Shown: positions 10,895 through 23,900 of the stretch, piece after piece
How the letters are laid out: the number at the start of each line of letters is the position of its first letter
How positions within the stretch are numbered: the first letter of the stretch is position 1
Source: Arthrinium phaeospermum
Taxonomy: Eukaryota; Ascomycota; Sordariomycetes; Amphisphaeriales; Apiosporaceae
Direction of reading: 5' to 3'
Length of the DNA: 64,000 bases
NCBI GenBank assembly: GCA_006503535.1
Contig: QYRS01000002.1
Location: 744,001-808,000 of the forward strand
The notes under the pieces: generated by a model
What the model saw: only the letters and a program-made list of their open reading frames with translations
Told to the model about the DNA's origin: nothing
Database searches by the model: none
Program-made: the position numbers and the translations under genes

Positions 10895-13516
10895 CGACAC
10901 CATTGGCCTGGGCGTTCCTGTGGCGTGCGGTTGCTGTTCTGTTCTCTTTTCCCATCTATTTGATACGTCATATTGGCGTGTTCTGGTTATCGTTTCCTTT
11001 GAACTCTTTCTCGCCCTGTTTCATCTGAGGATGGCGGGATGATGCAAGTTGGATGGACTGTACATAGGCTTGGTTGCACGACAGACGGCTTCCCTCGAGC
11101 TGATCATTTCCTCATGATGTACTCCGCAGCCTTTCGTCTCGTCATCTCTCTCTTCTCTCTTGCGCACGCAAATAAGGCCCGGCATATGAAGGGATACGAG
11201 ATTGGACTTTCCTTTTATTGATGTCCCTTGCCGACTGAGGTAGCATCACCATTTCCCCTCTTCAGCCGGATTCGGGGTTGCAATTCCGTCGTGGTCCCGT
11301 TGATGGCAGACGATGTGCTGACCCAAGACGTCGCTTAGGCTCCTTTGGCAGGGATCGTGGTCGGGACCCTGGGCAGGGGCAATTGGTCCTGTTAACCGCG
11401 CGCGCAGTTGCTATTGGCTTAGATGGTCAGGTCATTTTGATAACAATCAGTCCTCAACCCAGGCTACGACATGGACGGTGGACCTGACGGGCAACTTGCA
11501 GCTTACTTGCTGGCAATTGGCTTGGGGCCCTGTTAGTGTCCTGTCTGTGACGGCTCACCGGGTTCTGGCCGGCCTGCCGTGTTCCCCCTCTTTGGTCTTT
11601 GGGTGGTCTTGGCCGTTCGTGCCTCAATCATGCTATCGCTGCGTTTTTTTTTGTTTTGATATAATATCGTTCTCTCTCTGATTCTCTGCATATAGATATA
11701 TATTTAGTACCAGTTTTGTCAAGACGCTCACGAACTATTGGCGCTGAATAGGTTATTGTTGTTCTTGTTCAGCAGCGGGTGGCAGTGGGCTGGCCTGTCG
11801 TCAGCAAGTGCCCGCTAACGCGACCTAATTAGCGGCTTATCCCGCTAGAGAAGGAAATGTCGGTCGGTCGGTGAGGTCGCACTTGGGAAAATGCTGGGCT
11901 GGGGCCTGATGGGTGGTGGCACACACACACTCCCTGGCTGGTGTCCCAGGCTTGGGGTTACATGCTAGAAACCTGCCTACGCTGGTAGTAGATAGACTTT
12001 CGACATTCCCGCGTCGGGTTATTTTCTTTGGCGAGCAACGTTTGGGTCCCGCCCACATCCACGATCTTATTTCCCGACGGTATGCAGCAGGAAAAAGCCT
12101 CCTCGCCCCCCGAGAGGGCAGAAGGTGTGTCTGTGTGTCCGTGTGTCTGCGCGCGGCTACGACCCTGGAATCAAGTAGTAGTAGTAGGTAGGTCGGTCGA
12201 CATTGGATGAAAGTGCGGTGGGCATGGGCTTTTTGCCTCGGGGATGGGATGTTTGTCAGTACTTAGAAAAAGAAGCCTTCCTTCAAGAACCACTCACTCC
12301 CACATTGTGTACCCGTGAAGCTTGCTTGTTCCCTTCCAAGAACATCATCATCCCTCCTCGTCCTTGGTACTGCCAATATACGACTACGAACCTGCCTACT
12401 TCTTACTCCCGTGCGGCTGGCCGTCCCCGAAAATGGAATTCCCTGACTTCTTTTTCCCCGTAGCCCCGAGCCCCCGGATTGGGATCACTATTGACGGGCT
12501 CAACCATGTCCCGTGCAATAGCACAGGTGTTATATATCAACAGTACCTGTTCTAGCACGTCACATCTGCCTTAGCAAGCCAGATAACTCAACTCAATACT
12601 GCAACTCAATATAAGCTCGGATCCAGTTTCAGCCCGCCTTGGGAAATTAAGAAGAAACCTTTTCGTTTCTTGTTTGAAGCTCGGTACCTCGTGGGATTTT
12701 TGTTTCGTTTCGTTTCTTTGCTCTTCCTACCCTTCTCCTTCCTATATTTACAATATCGTACATACTTCGGATTATCTCCCAACCTTGCCCCTGTGGGGGC
12801 ATCCGCACTGCGACAAAAGTTCTCTGGCAATCCCGCTACAGAGGAGCCTTTCCCAATTCCTCTGTTCCGCGTGGAACTGTCATATTCGTGCCGAAAAAGC
12901 GCTTCAACGAAACCGGCGGACCCCGCGCTGTGCAACCCTTCGTGCCCTGACTTCCAAGGTGCTGCCCAATAACATGGGCAGGTTGACAGTCGCCTCCGGA
13001 TACAGCGGTCTCTGACCAGAACTCAACGTGTTCCTGTCACCCGATCCAACTCTGGCCGTGAAAGACTTGGCCATCGGAATAAGGGGAGGTCCCCGCGACA
13101 GAGACATGCCGCCCCTGCTGGCAACCGTCGAGCAAGCGGTGCGTTTGCATTAACAAAATCCAATTACATCCCAGAAACCCTAAACTAGCGACCGATGCTC
13201 GCAGGACAAAGAAAAGAAAACCAAGGGGCAAAACGCCAGCCGGATGCAAAGAAAATATCGTGGTCGAGTCCGAGAGTCATGAATTAGAAGTGTTCTTCGG
13301 AAAAGAGAAGTCATGGAAGGCCGTGCTGATCATGGACAATGGTATCTCCAACGCAACGAATGGGGTATCCAACGTATAATTGTACACGTACACAGCAAAT
13401 GGCGAACTTGGCCGGCCATGGAGAGTTGCTGCTTATTCTGGGCGCCACTAGGTGACGACGGCGAAGGTTCCTGGCCCCGGGGGGCTCAACCTAACAAAAT
13501 GGAGGTTCGCCGAATG
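10895..13516. other. Intergenic region, no gene seen
   Basis: This 2.6-kb gap lies between the hypothetical gene (+) and the 3' end of the transcription factor gene (-). It contains T-rich and pyrimidine-rich stretches (11640-11700, 12700-12760) and a GT-rich microsatellite near 12125. Open frames such as 12670-12972 show no conserved sequence. No RNA gene is recognised. Confidence 0.6.
12125..12148. repeat. Imperfect GT microsatellite
   Basis: A short run of GTGTGTCT-like units, interrupted by C residues. It is non-coding. Confidence 0.6.
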
Positions 13517-15815
13517 CTACGAGCCTCTTGGAGCATTCGACTGATCCAGCAGACCACCAATATCGACTCTCCCTGTCCGGGGGTCTGCTTGGTGAACAGG
13601 CTGTGCGTGGCTTCGTATCGGTGGAAGCTGGTAGCCTGCCGGCTGGGAGGGCCTGTGCATCGACAATTCGCTTCGAGGTATATGATATGATGGCCCTGAT
13701 GGGTGATCTGATCGAACAGATGACGATGGCGAATACGCAGGAATGTTGGGGCTTACGCCTGGACTTGGCCCTGCAACTATTGACGCCGGGGTTACTGGTT
13801 GCCGCGCGCCATGTCCATTGTCTCTGGAATCCAGCAGCTCGCCCCATCGATGCCGGTTTGCATCAAACGAGGCCGACACAGGTGTCAGCTGCGTATAGGC
13901 CTGGGGCTGATATGCATAAGGAAGATCTCTCTGCTGCGCTGAGGGCGACGGGTTCGAGAGGGACCTTGCCTGCGTTACCAGGAGCACGACGACAAAGTAG
14001 ATGGAGTCCTCCTTCACCAGACCGAACCGGATGGAATACTGCCGTGGCTGGCCCTCTACCGTCTTGAAGTAAAAGGTATCCTGTCGGTCTAGGGGGAACC
14101 TGGAGATCGTTTCAGGGTCGAACGGAAGCGCTTGGAATACCCTGTCTGCCTCCTGACGACCAAATATCGGCGGCAGATAGGTCGGTTCTTTCCTCGCTTG
14201 CTCGTCCTGAAGTGAGCGCTGGAGTGCCAGTACTCTTTCTCGCTCCTGGGGAAGGATAAGCTCCTCCAGCCTGCGTCTCTGAATCGCCTGTGCTGACCCA
14301 GCCCCAATGGCATCCACAAACGTATTCGACACCCTTGCGACCTCGAGATCGACTGTTAAGAACGCCACCGGCTCTGAAGGTCGTGGCGCGATGGTTAGTG
14401 GCGGAGGGTACACGTTTGCGTCACTCGCAGAGCCGCGGTCCAGGTACCTGGGTATCGTGGGATCTGGCGGTTGTGACTTCAACACTCGATATGATTGTGT
14501 TCTTCGGAGGGGATCGTCGTATGGCACCGCGGGGGCACTGACCGGCGCAAACAACGAGACTGGCCGCCGTACGCTCGATTCCGTGGGGTTTCCGAAACGG
14601 GCTGCATCAAACCGTGATTCCCGATCATCTCGGAGCCTTGGTCGGCCTCGCTTTTTGTGCTGCACATCTACGCAGGCATCTTCTTTGCCGTTGCTTAGGC
14701 ATCGTGAGCAAGGTCTTTGAGCTACGGAGTAATGCGGGTCAGCAATGATCTAGCACAGAAAGAGAAGAACTGTTGCCTCGGGGCGTGGGCGTTATGGGGC
14801 TCTCTGTGCGCGGATTTGCGCGGATTATCATGAAGGATCCAGCATCGCAGAAGCCTTTTGGTCTCGAACTTGGGTTTTTTCAAGAGGCTTTCCCTGGCTC
14901 CCAGCAAAATATTGCTTTCATACCAAAGTCGCCGTCGCATACTTGGCCCATATGTAGGAGACCAGACTTTGACGATGTCATCCGCCTCTGATTCGAAGAG
15001 AAACATCCCCGGCGGACCATCTTGGATCACCCAAGCAGGATTGGATCATTACCCCACGCACGAGGCTGAACACTTGGACCATGGCAAACCCGATAAGAGC
15101 AAACGGAGGAAGAAAATTGGACGCAACGTACCATCACATCTGCGAGAGGTCAGTTTCTGGAACAGCCAAGTTCAGGGAACGGATCGACATACCTTAAGTG
15201 TGCTCTCTTGCAAGGAACACATGCTGAAGCGACATGTCCCTTGGTTTTCCTTTGCGATTTAGGCGAAGTATACGGCGGGTTCTCCGGAGGTTGCGGCCTC
15301 GTGGGTAAAGAGTAAGGCGAAGGGCCCGAGGCATGCCCGGCTACTGGCGGTAATGGGTACTGCGACTGCGAGACCATGGGGCCCGCCTGGCCCTGGTAGG
15401 AAATCGGTCTTCCCATGGTTTCTTCGGGGCGTCGATAGGGAAACGCAGCTCGCTCTGTTGTTTCTCCCGGATATGTTCGAATCCCGCTCGCCATGGGCGG
15501 TGGCAGCTGTGCTTGGCCTTGCTGTGAGTGTGCTCGATACTCTATCCCTGGAATATTCGAGCCGGTGCGGAACACATCGTGACTGGTGGGTTGGAAGCTG
15601 CTTTGGCCACGTTCACCGGCCTCCAAGTTTGGCTTGGGTGGGAGCGGCGGCGAACCTGACATGGGCGGAGAAGGATAGGCCCTTGAACCGAGAGGGCACT
15701 CCGTCGCTGCGCTGCCCCAACTCAAGTCGAGAGCGAAGCGCGCCAGATTGGATATGCCTCGGCGCTGGCCGAGTGAGTCTTGAGTCTGCTCGCTAGTGTG
15801 GATTAGGTTTTGCAT
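13517..15815 (-). CDS. Zn2Cys6 transcription factor with PAS-like domain
   Basis: The CDS joins 15815..15193, 15139..15132 and 14721..13517, giving 611 residues. It is a fungal binuclear-zinc DNA-binding regulator, expected in the nucleus. The spliced protein holds the six-cysteine pattern CX2CX6CX5CX2CX8C at about residues 199-227 (CVPCKRAHLRC...), followed by the basic linker QHKKRGRPRLRDDRE. The third cysteine comes only from an 8-nt microexon. A PAS-like domain follows at about residues 310-450 (VAFLTVDLEVARVSNTF to QYSIRFGLVKEDSIYFV). The N-terminal 190 residues and the C-terminus are rich in Pro, Ser and Gln and probably disordered. The start at 15815 is the first ATG after an in-frame stop; an unseen 5' exon is possible because the frame is open upstream of it. 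The target genes are unknown. It lies at the edge of the large gene-free block, which is its upstream region. Confidence 0.9.
14722..15131 (-). other. Long (410-nt) second intron of the Zn2Cys6 gene
   Basis: The donor GTACGT directly follows the microexon and the acceptor is CCGTAG. At 410 nt this is among the longest introns in the window, where most are 50-140 nt. Joining keeps the codon split G|CT and restores the zinc cluster. I found no other conserved exon inside it. Confidence 0.8.
15132..15139 (-). other. 8-nt microexon encoding the third zinc-ligand cysteine
   Basis: On the minus strand the eight bases ATGTGATG lie between CTCGCAG and GTACGT. Exon 1 ends ...CAC TTA AG and exon 3 starts CT CAA AGA. 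Insertion of the microexon gives the codons for R, C, D and A in frame, producing the exact zinc-cluster spacing. Without it the cluster lacks a cysteine and the frame is lost. Confidence 0.88.
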
Positions 15816-16900
15816 GGAATCGGGCGGAAACCTGGGTGCCAGAGAAACAGGGCAGAGAGCTCCTGACGTCTGCGCGGAGACGGAGGTGGCCGGGTGCCCT
15901 TTGTCGTAGCTGATCCGGTTTCCTCAAGGTCAACCGACGAGGCGCATGCCAAGATACAGACGAATCAGGCGAAGCGTTGCCCACGGGCTTGTGCGGAGGC
16001 TTGGGTGGGTTATTATCCGCGCGGCGATGGCAGCCGAGGTGTGCTGCTCAGGGCAAGATATCCGGCCTCTGTGTCGTCGCTGGGAGCCAGGTCCGGGCAA
16101 GTGACTTCTGGCGAGGTCTTAGGGGGGCGAATTCGACGCTTTCGTGGGACACGATAGTGGTTTGGTAAGACTCTGGGCCACCAAGACTCTCGAGCGTCAA
16201 GTTGTACGGCAGGCGGTGGTGTTGAGTATGTTGGAGAGCGGACAGGCGACGGGAAGATGCAGATCCAATGCGGTACCTCGACTCATGTGGCAGCACGAGC
16301 TTATTAGCCGATTTGGGAGGCAGCACGGTTACTCTGAGGCGCCGGTTCAAGTCGAGGACAGTGAACAGTAAGGGACAAAGATGGGAGGAAGCTCAAATGT
16401 CTCTCACAACGATCAACCAAGTGGGATCGTGGGAGGTTTTTGTGCAACTCATTAGAGATTGGCCCAATATGTAGTGACCAGGATATTGGTTCATGGGGGC
16501 GCCAGACCATTGCACGGACGCCAGATCCGCTGGACAGCTCTGAACGGTAAGTCGATACCTCTGGGATGTACAATGCACCGGTTGCGAAGTACCTGCTCAC
16601 TACGGGGACCCCCTACTGGTTCTCCTTCGAGGGCGGGCCGTACAATACACCACCCAGACGACAGGTATCGACATGAAAAAGACCTTTGGGGGGGCGGCCG
16701 AGCAGGGGTTGGGTTGGGTTGGGTGCGAGCTATCCAAGCCTACATAGCTCTAATTGGGAAAAGGGAAGCGCAGAGACCAGACGAAGACGACAGGACAAGC
16801 CTGGCGAACCCACAGGTGGGTACTTCCCAAGAATGACACCTGGGTCGATGTTGATGAAATGCATGGTGTGGGAACAAGGGTGTCTCTAACGACTAGAACC

Positions 16901-16934
16901 TGGACTGGGACTGGGGACTGGGACCGGGACTGGA
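16901..16934. repeat. Imperfect GGGACT tandem repeat
   Basis: About five imperfect copies of a 6-7 nt GGGACT(G) unit lie in non-coding sequence. Confidence 0.7.
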
Positions 16935-17940
16935 GCGCACAAGTGTGGCTCGATCCCGGACACGCTGACTGGGGGGTGCATCTTCTTCTTCGTCTGGTCA
17001 ATCCATTCAGGCGCACTCGCTGCCTCTCCTTCGCCCACCCCCCAATGAGCTAGCGACATACATACAGTACTGTAGAACGGAGTAAAATAAATATATATTC
17101 AGAGGCAGGCCAGCGTGGCTTCGATAGGAGCAGTTTAGGTACCGTACCTACCTGCCCTTTTCAGACCGACCATGATATCAGATTGGAAATGATATTACTT
17201 TTCCCAGCGAGGATGGAGCGCGCTAGTGGAGATGGGAGTGTGTGCAATGCGTCGAGGTACACATGTATATGTCGATGACATATTGTTCAGGCTTAGCACT
17301 CGAGGCAATCCTGGGAGCGAAATGCTATGCCGTGATATGCTTGCTAGGTTAAAGGGTTGCGGGCCTGGTTCATAAATTCTCCGTAAACCACTGCCCAGTG
17401 TCCAAGCGTCGTTAAATTAGATGGGATATGCGCAGCGCCAGCCAGACGCTCCAGTGCAGTGGAGGAGGCCAGGGCCAGTCCGCCGAAAAGTCAGTGCTGT
17501 GCAAGATTTCCCAGCTCACCATCCATCCACTCGAGCGAGCCCGGGCCTACGTCTTTACCTCGGTCTACCTATGGCAAGGTCGCGTCGCTCGTATCTGTCA
17601 ATTCCAGCATACGTAGTATACCTTGCCTGCCGCCGTCAAGGGGGAGACAAAAGACAGAAAGAAGAAAAGGGAGAGAGCGGCAGAGAGCGCGCAAGAGAGA
17701 GACATACAGGGCTGATTGTGTCAAGGGTTAAACCTGCACATGGTGGGGCGTGCAGTTTAACGGTTAGAAAGAGGCGTCCGTCAGTAGGCGTCTGATTGCC
17801 TGGGAAAGCTTCCCTTCCCTTCAGCCATCAATGAATTTACCTACATGCCAACATGACAGGCCTGCCGACAGTATGTACTTTTTTTCTGGTTGCATGGATA
17901 CATCCTGTACGTACATGCATTGGAAGTCGGTACACATATG

Positions 17941-17964
17941 TACGTATGTAGGTAGGTAGGTTGG
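17941..17964. repeat. TAGG tandem tract
   Basis: TACGTATGTAGG is followed by further AGGT units and GGTTGG. A complementary-sense copy with GCCT and ACCT units lies at 18011-18030. Both belong to a motif scattered through the non-coding DNA of this window. Confidence 0.6.
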
Positions 17965-20900
17965 TACCAGGAACCCGATGATGGAGAAAATACATCAACT
18001 GAATGCCTATTTGCCTGCCTGCCTACCTACTTGGCCCAGGGGCAGACATGTTTATCTCCTGTGGCCACGGTGGTGTCCATGCATGATTATTGATGATTGA
18101 AGCTTGATACGCATTCGACCTCGACCTGAGAATAAGGGAAATAATAAGGGTCCTTTCTGTCTGTGTCTCTCTCTACCCCTCCCTATTTCTCTTCCTTTTG
18201 CCCACATGGAGCCCAATCAAAGCGAGCAGGGTATGCGTAGAATATGTGAGTAGGCAGGTAACGGAAGTCGAACGGGACAAGCTCCCGAGTGGCTGCTGAC
18301 GGGGTTGTTACCATAGATTACGTAGCTGTCCAAGCAAATTTCCATCCAGCAGAGTGCGACTACTAAGAGCATCCTAGTCCCGGAGACAAGATGTGATTGA
18401 CGGGTATGGCGCCCCAACGTAAGTTTGATCGCAGGTCCCATCATTTATGAAAATAGACTGCCGAAGAGATTGAGGACCGATACTCTACACACTCCGCGTA
18501 TGAGGTCCTCCGTTCTCCAGGCCTCGCTCGGGGCGGGCCTCTCTTCCTGGAAGCCACCGGTAGTTGAGACTGTAGGTCGCTTAAGCGAGTATACGATGGA
18601 GTACCCTACGCGTCAAGTTGCTTGGCCGGCCGAGGCCTTCTTTTTTTTCTTTCTACTTCTTTCTTTTCTCGTCCTGGGTAGGCAGGCAGGTAAGGAAGGT
18701 ACTGTAACCCGCCCGCACTGACAGTCAGTCTTTAAGCATGAACCAGATTCCGCGCTGGGCACGCTCGGTCTTAGTCGACGCCCTGCACAGCGGGTAGCAA
18801 GCTTACATGCCGGATGGATGACGGGGACTTGCTTTTTGGGAAACCCAGCAGCAACCATTGGCACAATATCCCAGACGGCTTGACCGTTTGGCTAAGGCGT
18901 TCGTTCCCTCTCTCCGCATTTTTGGTTTGGGTTCGCTCGCTCGAGCCCGGCTACCTCACTTCGACGTTTAGGGTCGAGGGCAATGACATGTCGGGACTGC
19001 ATGGGCCAGTCAATAAGTCTGTGCCCGATATGCGTCGCGTGGCCTCCTAGTCCAAGACACCATTGAATCCAGCCGTCATATAATCATCTTTTAACCTTGT
19101 AAGTTTGTGAGCCGACATCGCAAGCTAGGCAAGATAGTTAGATGATTGCTAGCAATACAAGAGCCGCCACAGGGCGACCATTGCTCTCGGCCGGGGAGGG
19201 GTCTTTCTACAGCACAGCCATTGGTACATATGTATATTATTTGCCTGCCGACGGCCGCTCCCACGTCGAAGGCCCGGCGGCGATGGCACAAATGACGTTG
19301 AAATTTAACCATCGGCCACTCTAATGTGTGACAACAATGACCATGGCTGCACTTGCGAGAAACGCCACGGGCACGGTACGGCTTGAAAGCACAGATGGCA
19401 TAACGGACAAGGATGTATAAGCTGGGGTACCCCTTGCCTCTAGCGGTTTAGTTGGACCACACCCCCCTCGGCATACGCTGAGATTGACTAGCTAGGGACA
19501 TTATTGAGGCCACTTTATTGAATTCTCGTGCTCTTCTAGTGACGGTATAGAAATTGCCTATATGATCTACAGCCGTGGTGTTCGAGCGAGGCCACGGCGG
19601 TGCTTTGCGCCATTCAATGGCTGTGGTTACCAGTACTGTACATACATGGCGCGCCAGGTATGTGTGCCGAGTCCGTGGTGATTGGCGATCTGCTACATGT
19701 GGTCTAGAATAAAATGAGAAATGTCCCGATCCGCTGGGCGCGAGCATGCTGCTGCATTCCACCGATCCACGGGGACCAAAGGAAGTCAATAATTCTCCTC
19801 AAGTTACGAAGAAATGCCCCGAGACGCATCAATCCTCCTTCCTCCGATTGAGCCACACCCAGTGGTACTGTAGGCACTAATAACAATCCGATGTCATGAG
19901 CGGGCAAGGAGTCAGGATGGGTGTGGACCGATTAGGCTTTTGGAGGCAGCGTTCTATCTGCATCCCCATTTCTTTTGCTCCGGACGATGCCCACCGAGGG
20001 CCAATACCGCTTTGTCTAGTACTGCAGTAGTGGTATACGACGATTCTCCATCATGCTACTGAGCTTCCATACGTTTTCCGTGACATAGCCATTCCGCACG
20101 TAGGCCGAGGGGACTTTTTAGCTCCGGTGGGCCTGTTGTTGCTGGGACGGGACCCTTTTCTTTTCTTTGGCTTTGGCCCTTTTCACCTGCTCGCTTGTCC
20201 TGACAGTGCAGTGGTGAATGGGTAGAGAAAGTACCCTACAGTATGGACTCCATCACGCAATGCCTCGAATCTTGTTCGTCCGAGGCAATGGTTCGCTCCT
20301 CGGCCCTCATTCCCCGTAAAGCAACAGCAACTACGCATTAGCGGCGGCGGACCGACACCCAGATCACAGGATCTAAGCGTTAGCCCTTCTTTTGTTTGCC
20401 GAGAAACCACACCTGTCACACCAGGAGCTTCAGATAATCTTTAATTAGAAGACGTCTTGTTGGTTGACAGCTTGGGTTGTTTATGCCGCGATGAACGAAC
20501 AACTCTGTCGCTTGGCCCTCCGACAAGGTCTTCCCAGCTTGACACCTGGGAGCAAAGTGGGTGGATGTATCAGATGGACCTAGCCCCCGAGGCGCCCCGG
20601 GCTGGGGCTGGGATCTTTCAGTTGACTGGCCAGTCGCAACCCATTCCTCTGCGTCTTTTGTCCACTTTGAGGGAACTCCTCGTAAGTTGAAGGGCCGTTG
20701 CGTACCTTGCTCCCCAGAGGGTCATCTTGATTTCATGGTGCTTGCGGTATAATATACATATACCCAGCCATGTGGCTATATAGGAATGCTCTTATATGCA
20801 ACGGTTATAATATTGAGACCCGTCACCCAGAGTTCTTTGCGCCACTCTGCGACTCGACTCACTTCGCAAGACAATGTCGATTTTGATTGCATTCCTCGTG

Positions 20901-23900
20901 GTTGGGTGGGTACACATGTACTTGGTTGAGCCGCCATTGCATATCAGCAACGGAATGTGACATTACACCCCTCCCTTGGCGAGAGGGTGTGTACTACATG
21001 GATCTAGTAATCTTTATGCATAGCTAAACCTCAAGATGACGATGCGGTATTGCACTGCCAACATACGTAGGTATTGTAGCATCGAGTGCACCGGCAGGAA
21101 ATAAGGCAATAACGCGTCCGTCGGGGGAAAGGATCGAGGCCGGCCTCTTCATGTGAGTGCCCATTACTGTATACACGAGTAATAGAAGGAGGTACGCAGC
21201 AGCCAAAGTCATGGCCGTCCGTCTTATGCCATGCGTGTGTCTACGTTACATGACATACGAGGGTTCATTATCGCGAAGTCACCACCTGCAAGCAAGGCTA
21301 CAGGTGCATACCTGTTCTGCAGTTACCTACAACAACTGACATAATGGGTATAATACTTACCTACACCTACATACATCCATCTAGACCGAGAGTTTAGATC
21401 CTGGCAGTTATTGGTCGGCACATCCCATAGTACACCCGTTATGCCGGGATACGCTAATTCTGAGGTAACCGTGCTTTTTTAAATACCTGCCAGCTGCGAT
21501 ACCAAACACAGGGCGGTAAGAGTTGGGACGAAAAAAGTACCTCCAGACTCCCAAGTTCGCCGTGTCCACTTGACAAGAGCCAAATCCACACCCGCCAAAG
21601 AACACAGGACGTATGCTGTAAGTACAAGCAGAGCCTCCTTGGCCGGCTTCCAGACTTCAACTTCACATGAGACGTACGGCACTTCCCTCAACCGCACGTG
21701 CTCATGCCGTCGCCAATGCATACCGACGGGTGGACGAGAGAGCCACTGCAATGAGTCTCGAGTATCAGCTAATAATAAGTTTGGCCGCGGATCGACGACG
21801 CCTTTGTCGCATAGTGCTGGACGCGAGTCAGTCGTTGTGCTCGTCGCCCCATGGGCTTGTATGAGATCAGTTTGTGCGAATTCATGCACTCCAGCCGATC
21901 TGCACGCCAACAGCGAACACGGTGAACATTACATTACGAACTGCTCGGTAGGCATGTAACAAAACCGCCCGTCGAGGTGGTACATACATCCTGACATCCG
22001 TTTGATCGAATCATCAATCCTCCGGTTGATCCCGCATCCGCATGTAGCAACATCAGACGAGGAGACGAACCTCGCTCCCAACCCCGCATCCAATTGCCAG
22101 CCAGCATAGCAGGCTCATTTCCAGCATGAACCATTAGACGCTCAAGGCTTGACTGAGCACCAACAGCGTCAAGAACACCAACACCAACTCGTGAGCCCAA
22201 TGGCCGGTTTTTAGTGGCTGTTCAAATCACTAGCTGCTGGGCGTGAGGCGGGCAAATGCCGATATACAATTTGGCCTTCACACTCGTTGAGCCCTTTTTA
22301 GATTACCCGCAAGGTCTTGACAGGTTCTATTCGCGCGATACAGTAATCCTTCACTCAGCCCATACATAAGCTGTTGCGGCATCGGAATAGCTTCCGGCTA
22401 GCAAAGCCGAGTTCCCAGTAGCTTTTACCTAGCATTTTCTATTTTCCCGTATCGTTTAGGGGCCACTTGAATGAATGAGAAGTACAAGTATTTCAGAACC
22501 AGAATGCATCTCAATTCCCATAAAAGTCTGGAATCGGCTCATTGGAGATTGGGCGGCAGTCTCCAGTGTGGTCATGAAGCCATAATGTCTTTGGATTCCC
22601 ACCTACCAACCTCATCTCAGGCTCAACTCAAAATGCAATGGAACACCAAGCACGCATGCTACCTGCTACATGTACGTAAGTATGTAAGCTTGCAGTAACG
22701 ATGCATTGTGCCAGCATCACTGTTCCAAGGGTCTCACACCCCTGACCCTTTTTCGTCTGATGTCTGTTTGTACTCCTGTACGTACTAGTCTGGTCTGCAG
22801 ATAAACCGGCTAAAGATATCCACACCTGCATTCGGCTACCCAAGTAAAACCGTTTTGACAGCCGCTTGGGCAAAGAGCTTGTCACTTGTCGTTCGTCCCA
22901 ATCCAATGCATTGCCCAAAGTAGAAAACCTGAAATACCCTCGTTCGTGTCTGATTCTCCCCCGCGACAAATACTACCTATAGCAACCAGCTCGCCGTTAA
23001 GATTGCTGCAATGATCCCCACATGGATACACACACATAACCCATGAATTGCATCAATGCTGAAATCCTGGAATATGCAGCACCCAGCTTAAGCTTTTGGG
23101 GGCACGTCCAATTAGGACCGCCACAAATGGGGTCTGCTTGCTATAGCGACAACGTCTTATAGCTGCGGGTGCATCATAAAGGGGATGACATATACATACG
23201 CATGTGCTCAACCTCACCTGACAGACTCTATATTCCAGCGAGGCTAGGAAGCTCCCCGGGGTCAGAGAGGGGACCACTAGGTCAGGTAAGACGCAGCACG
23301 TAGATCGCGGAACCCAATTGCGCGTGAGTTGTGGTCCGGGGAGCTTCGGCAGCACCGGAGTTTGGGACGCCAAGCCCCAAGGTCTGTCTGGGTTTCGAAG
23401 GACGGTAAGGAAGCAAATCCACGAAGATTTTCACCGCGCTACGGAGTACAGGACCCTCCATCAGTGTGTGGAAGCATCTTTGGTTTGGGGGGGCCCCGTA
23501 CCGCGGCTCTCAGCAACGTCGCAATAGGTCGGCGACTACTATAGCGCTAAGCAGTCATGGATTGAACTTGGCCAGCTCGTAGCCCGAGCTGCCACGAGTT
23601 TGGCCGGGTTGGTTGTCTGGTCACCTCATCTCCAGTGTTCCACCTGCCCTGGTTTATCCAGTTGCAATTTGCACGCACCCTAGTTTTGATTGTCCCTGGT
23701 ATTGGTATCGACCATTCCCTTCAATCCCTCCCCTCCCCTCCCCCTTCCCAGGGCGGTGTCCGCGCCAGAGGGCCACCGTCGACCCAGCATTCCGGTTTCG
23801 CTTGACCACAAAGTGAGGAGTGGCACAGGAGGAGGAGAAGGGACCCCGTTACTTTGTTTGTTACCAGTGACCCAAGTACATGGTCGTCGACTGCTGCCCG

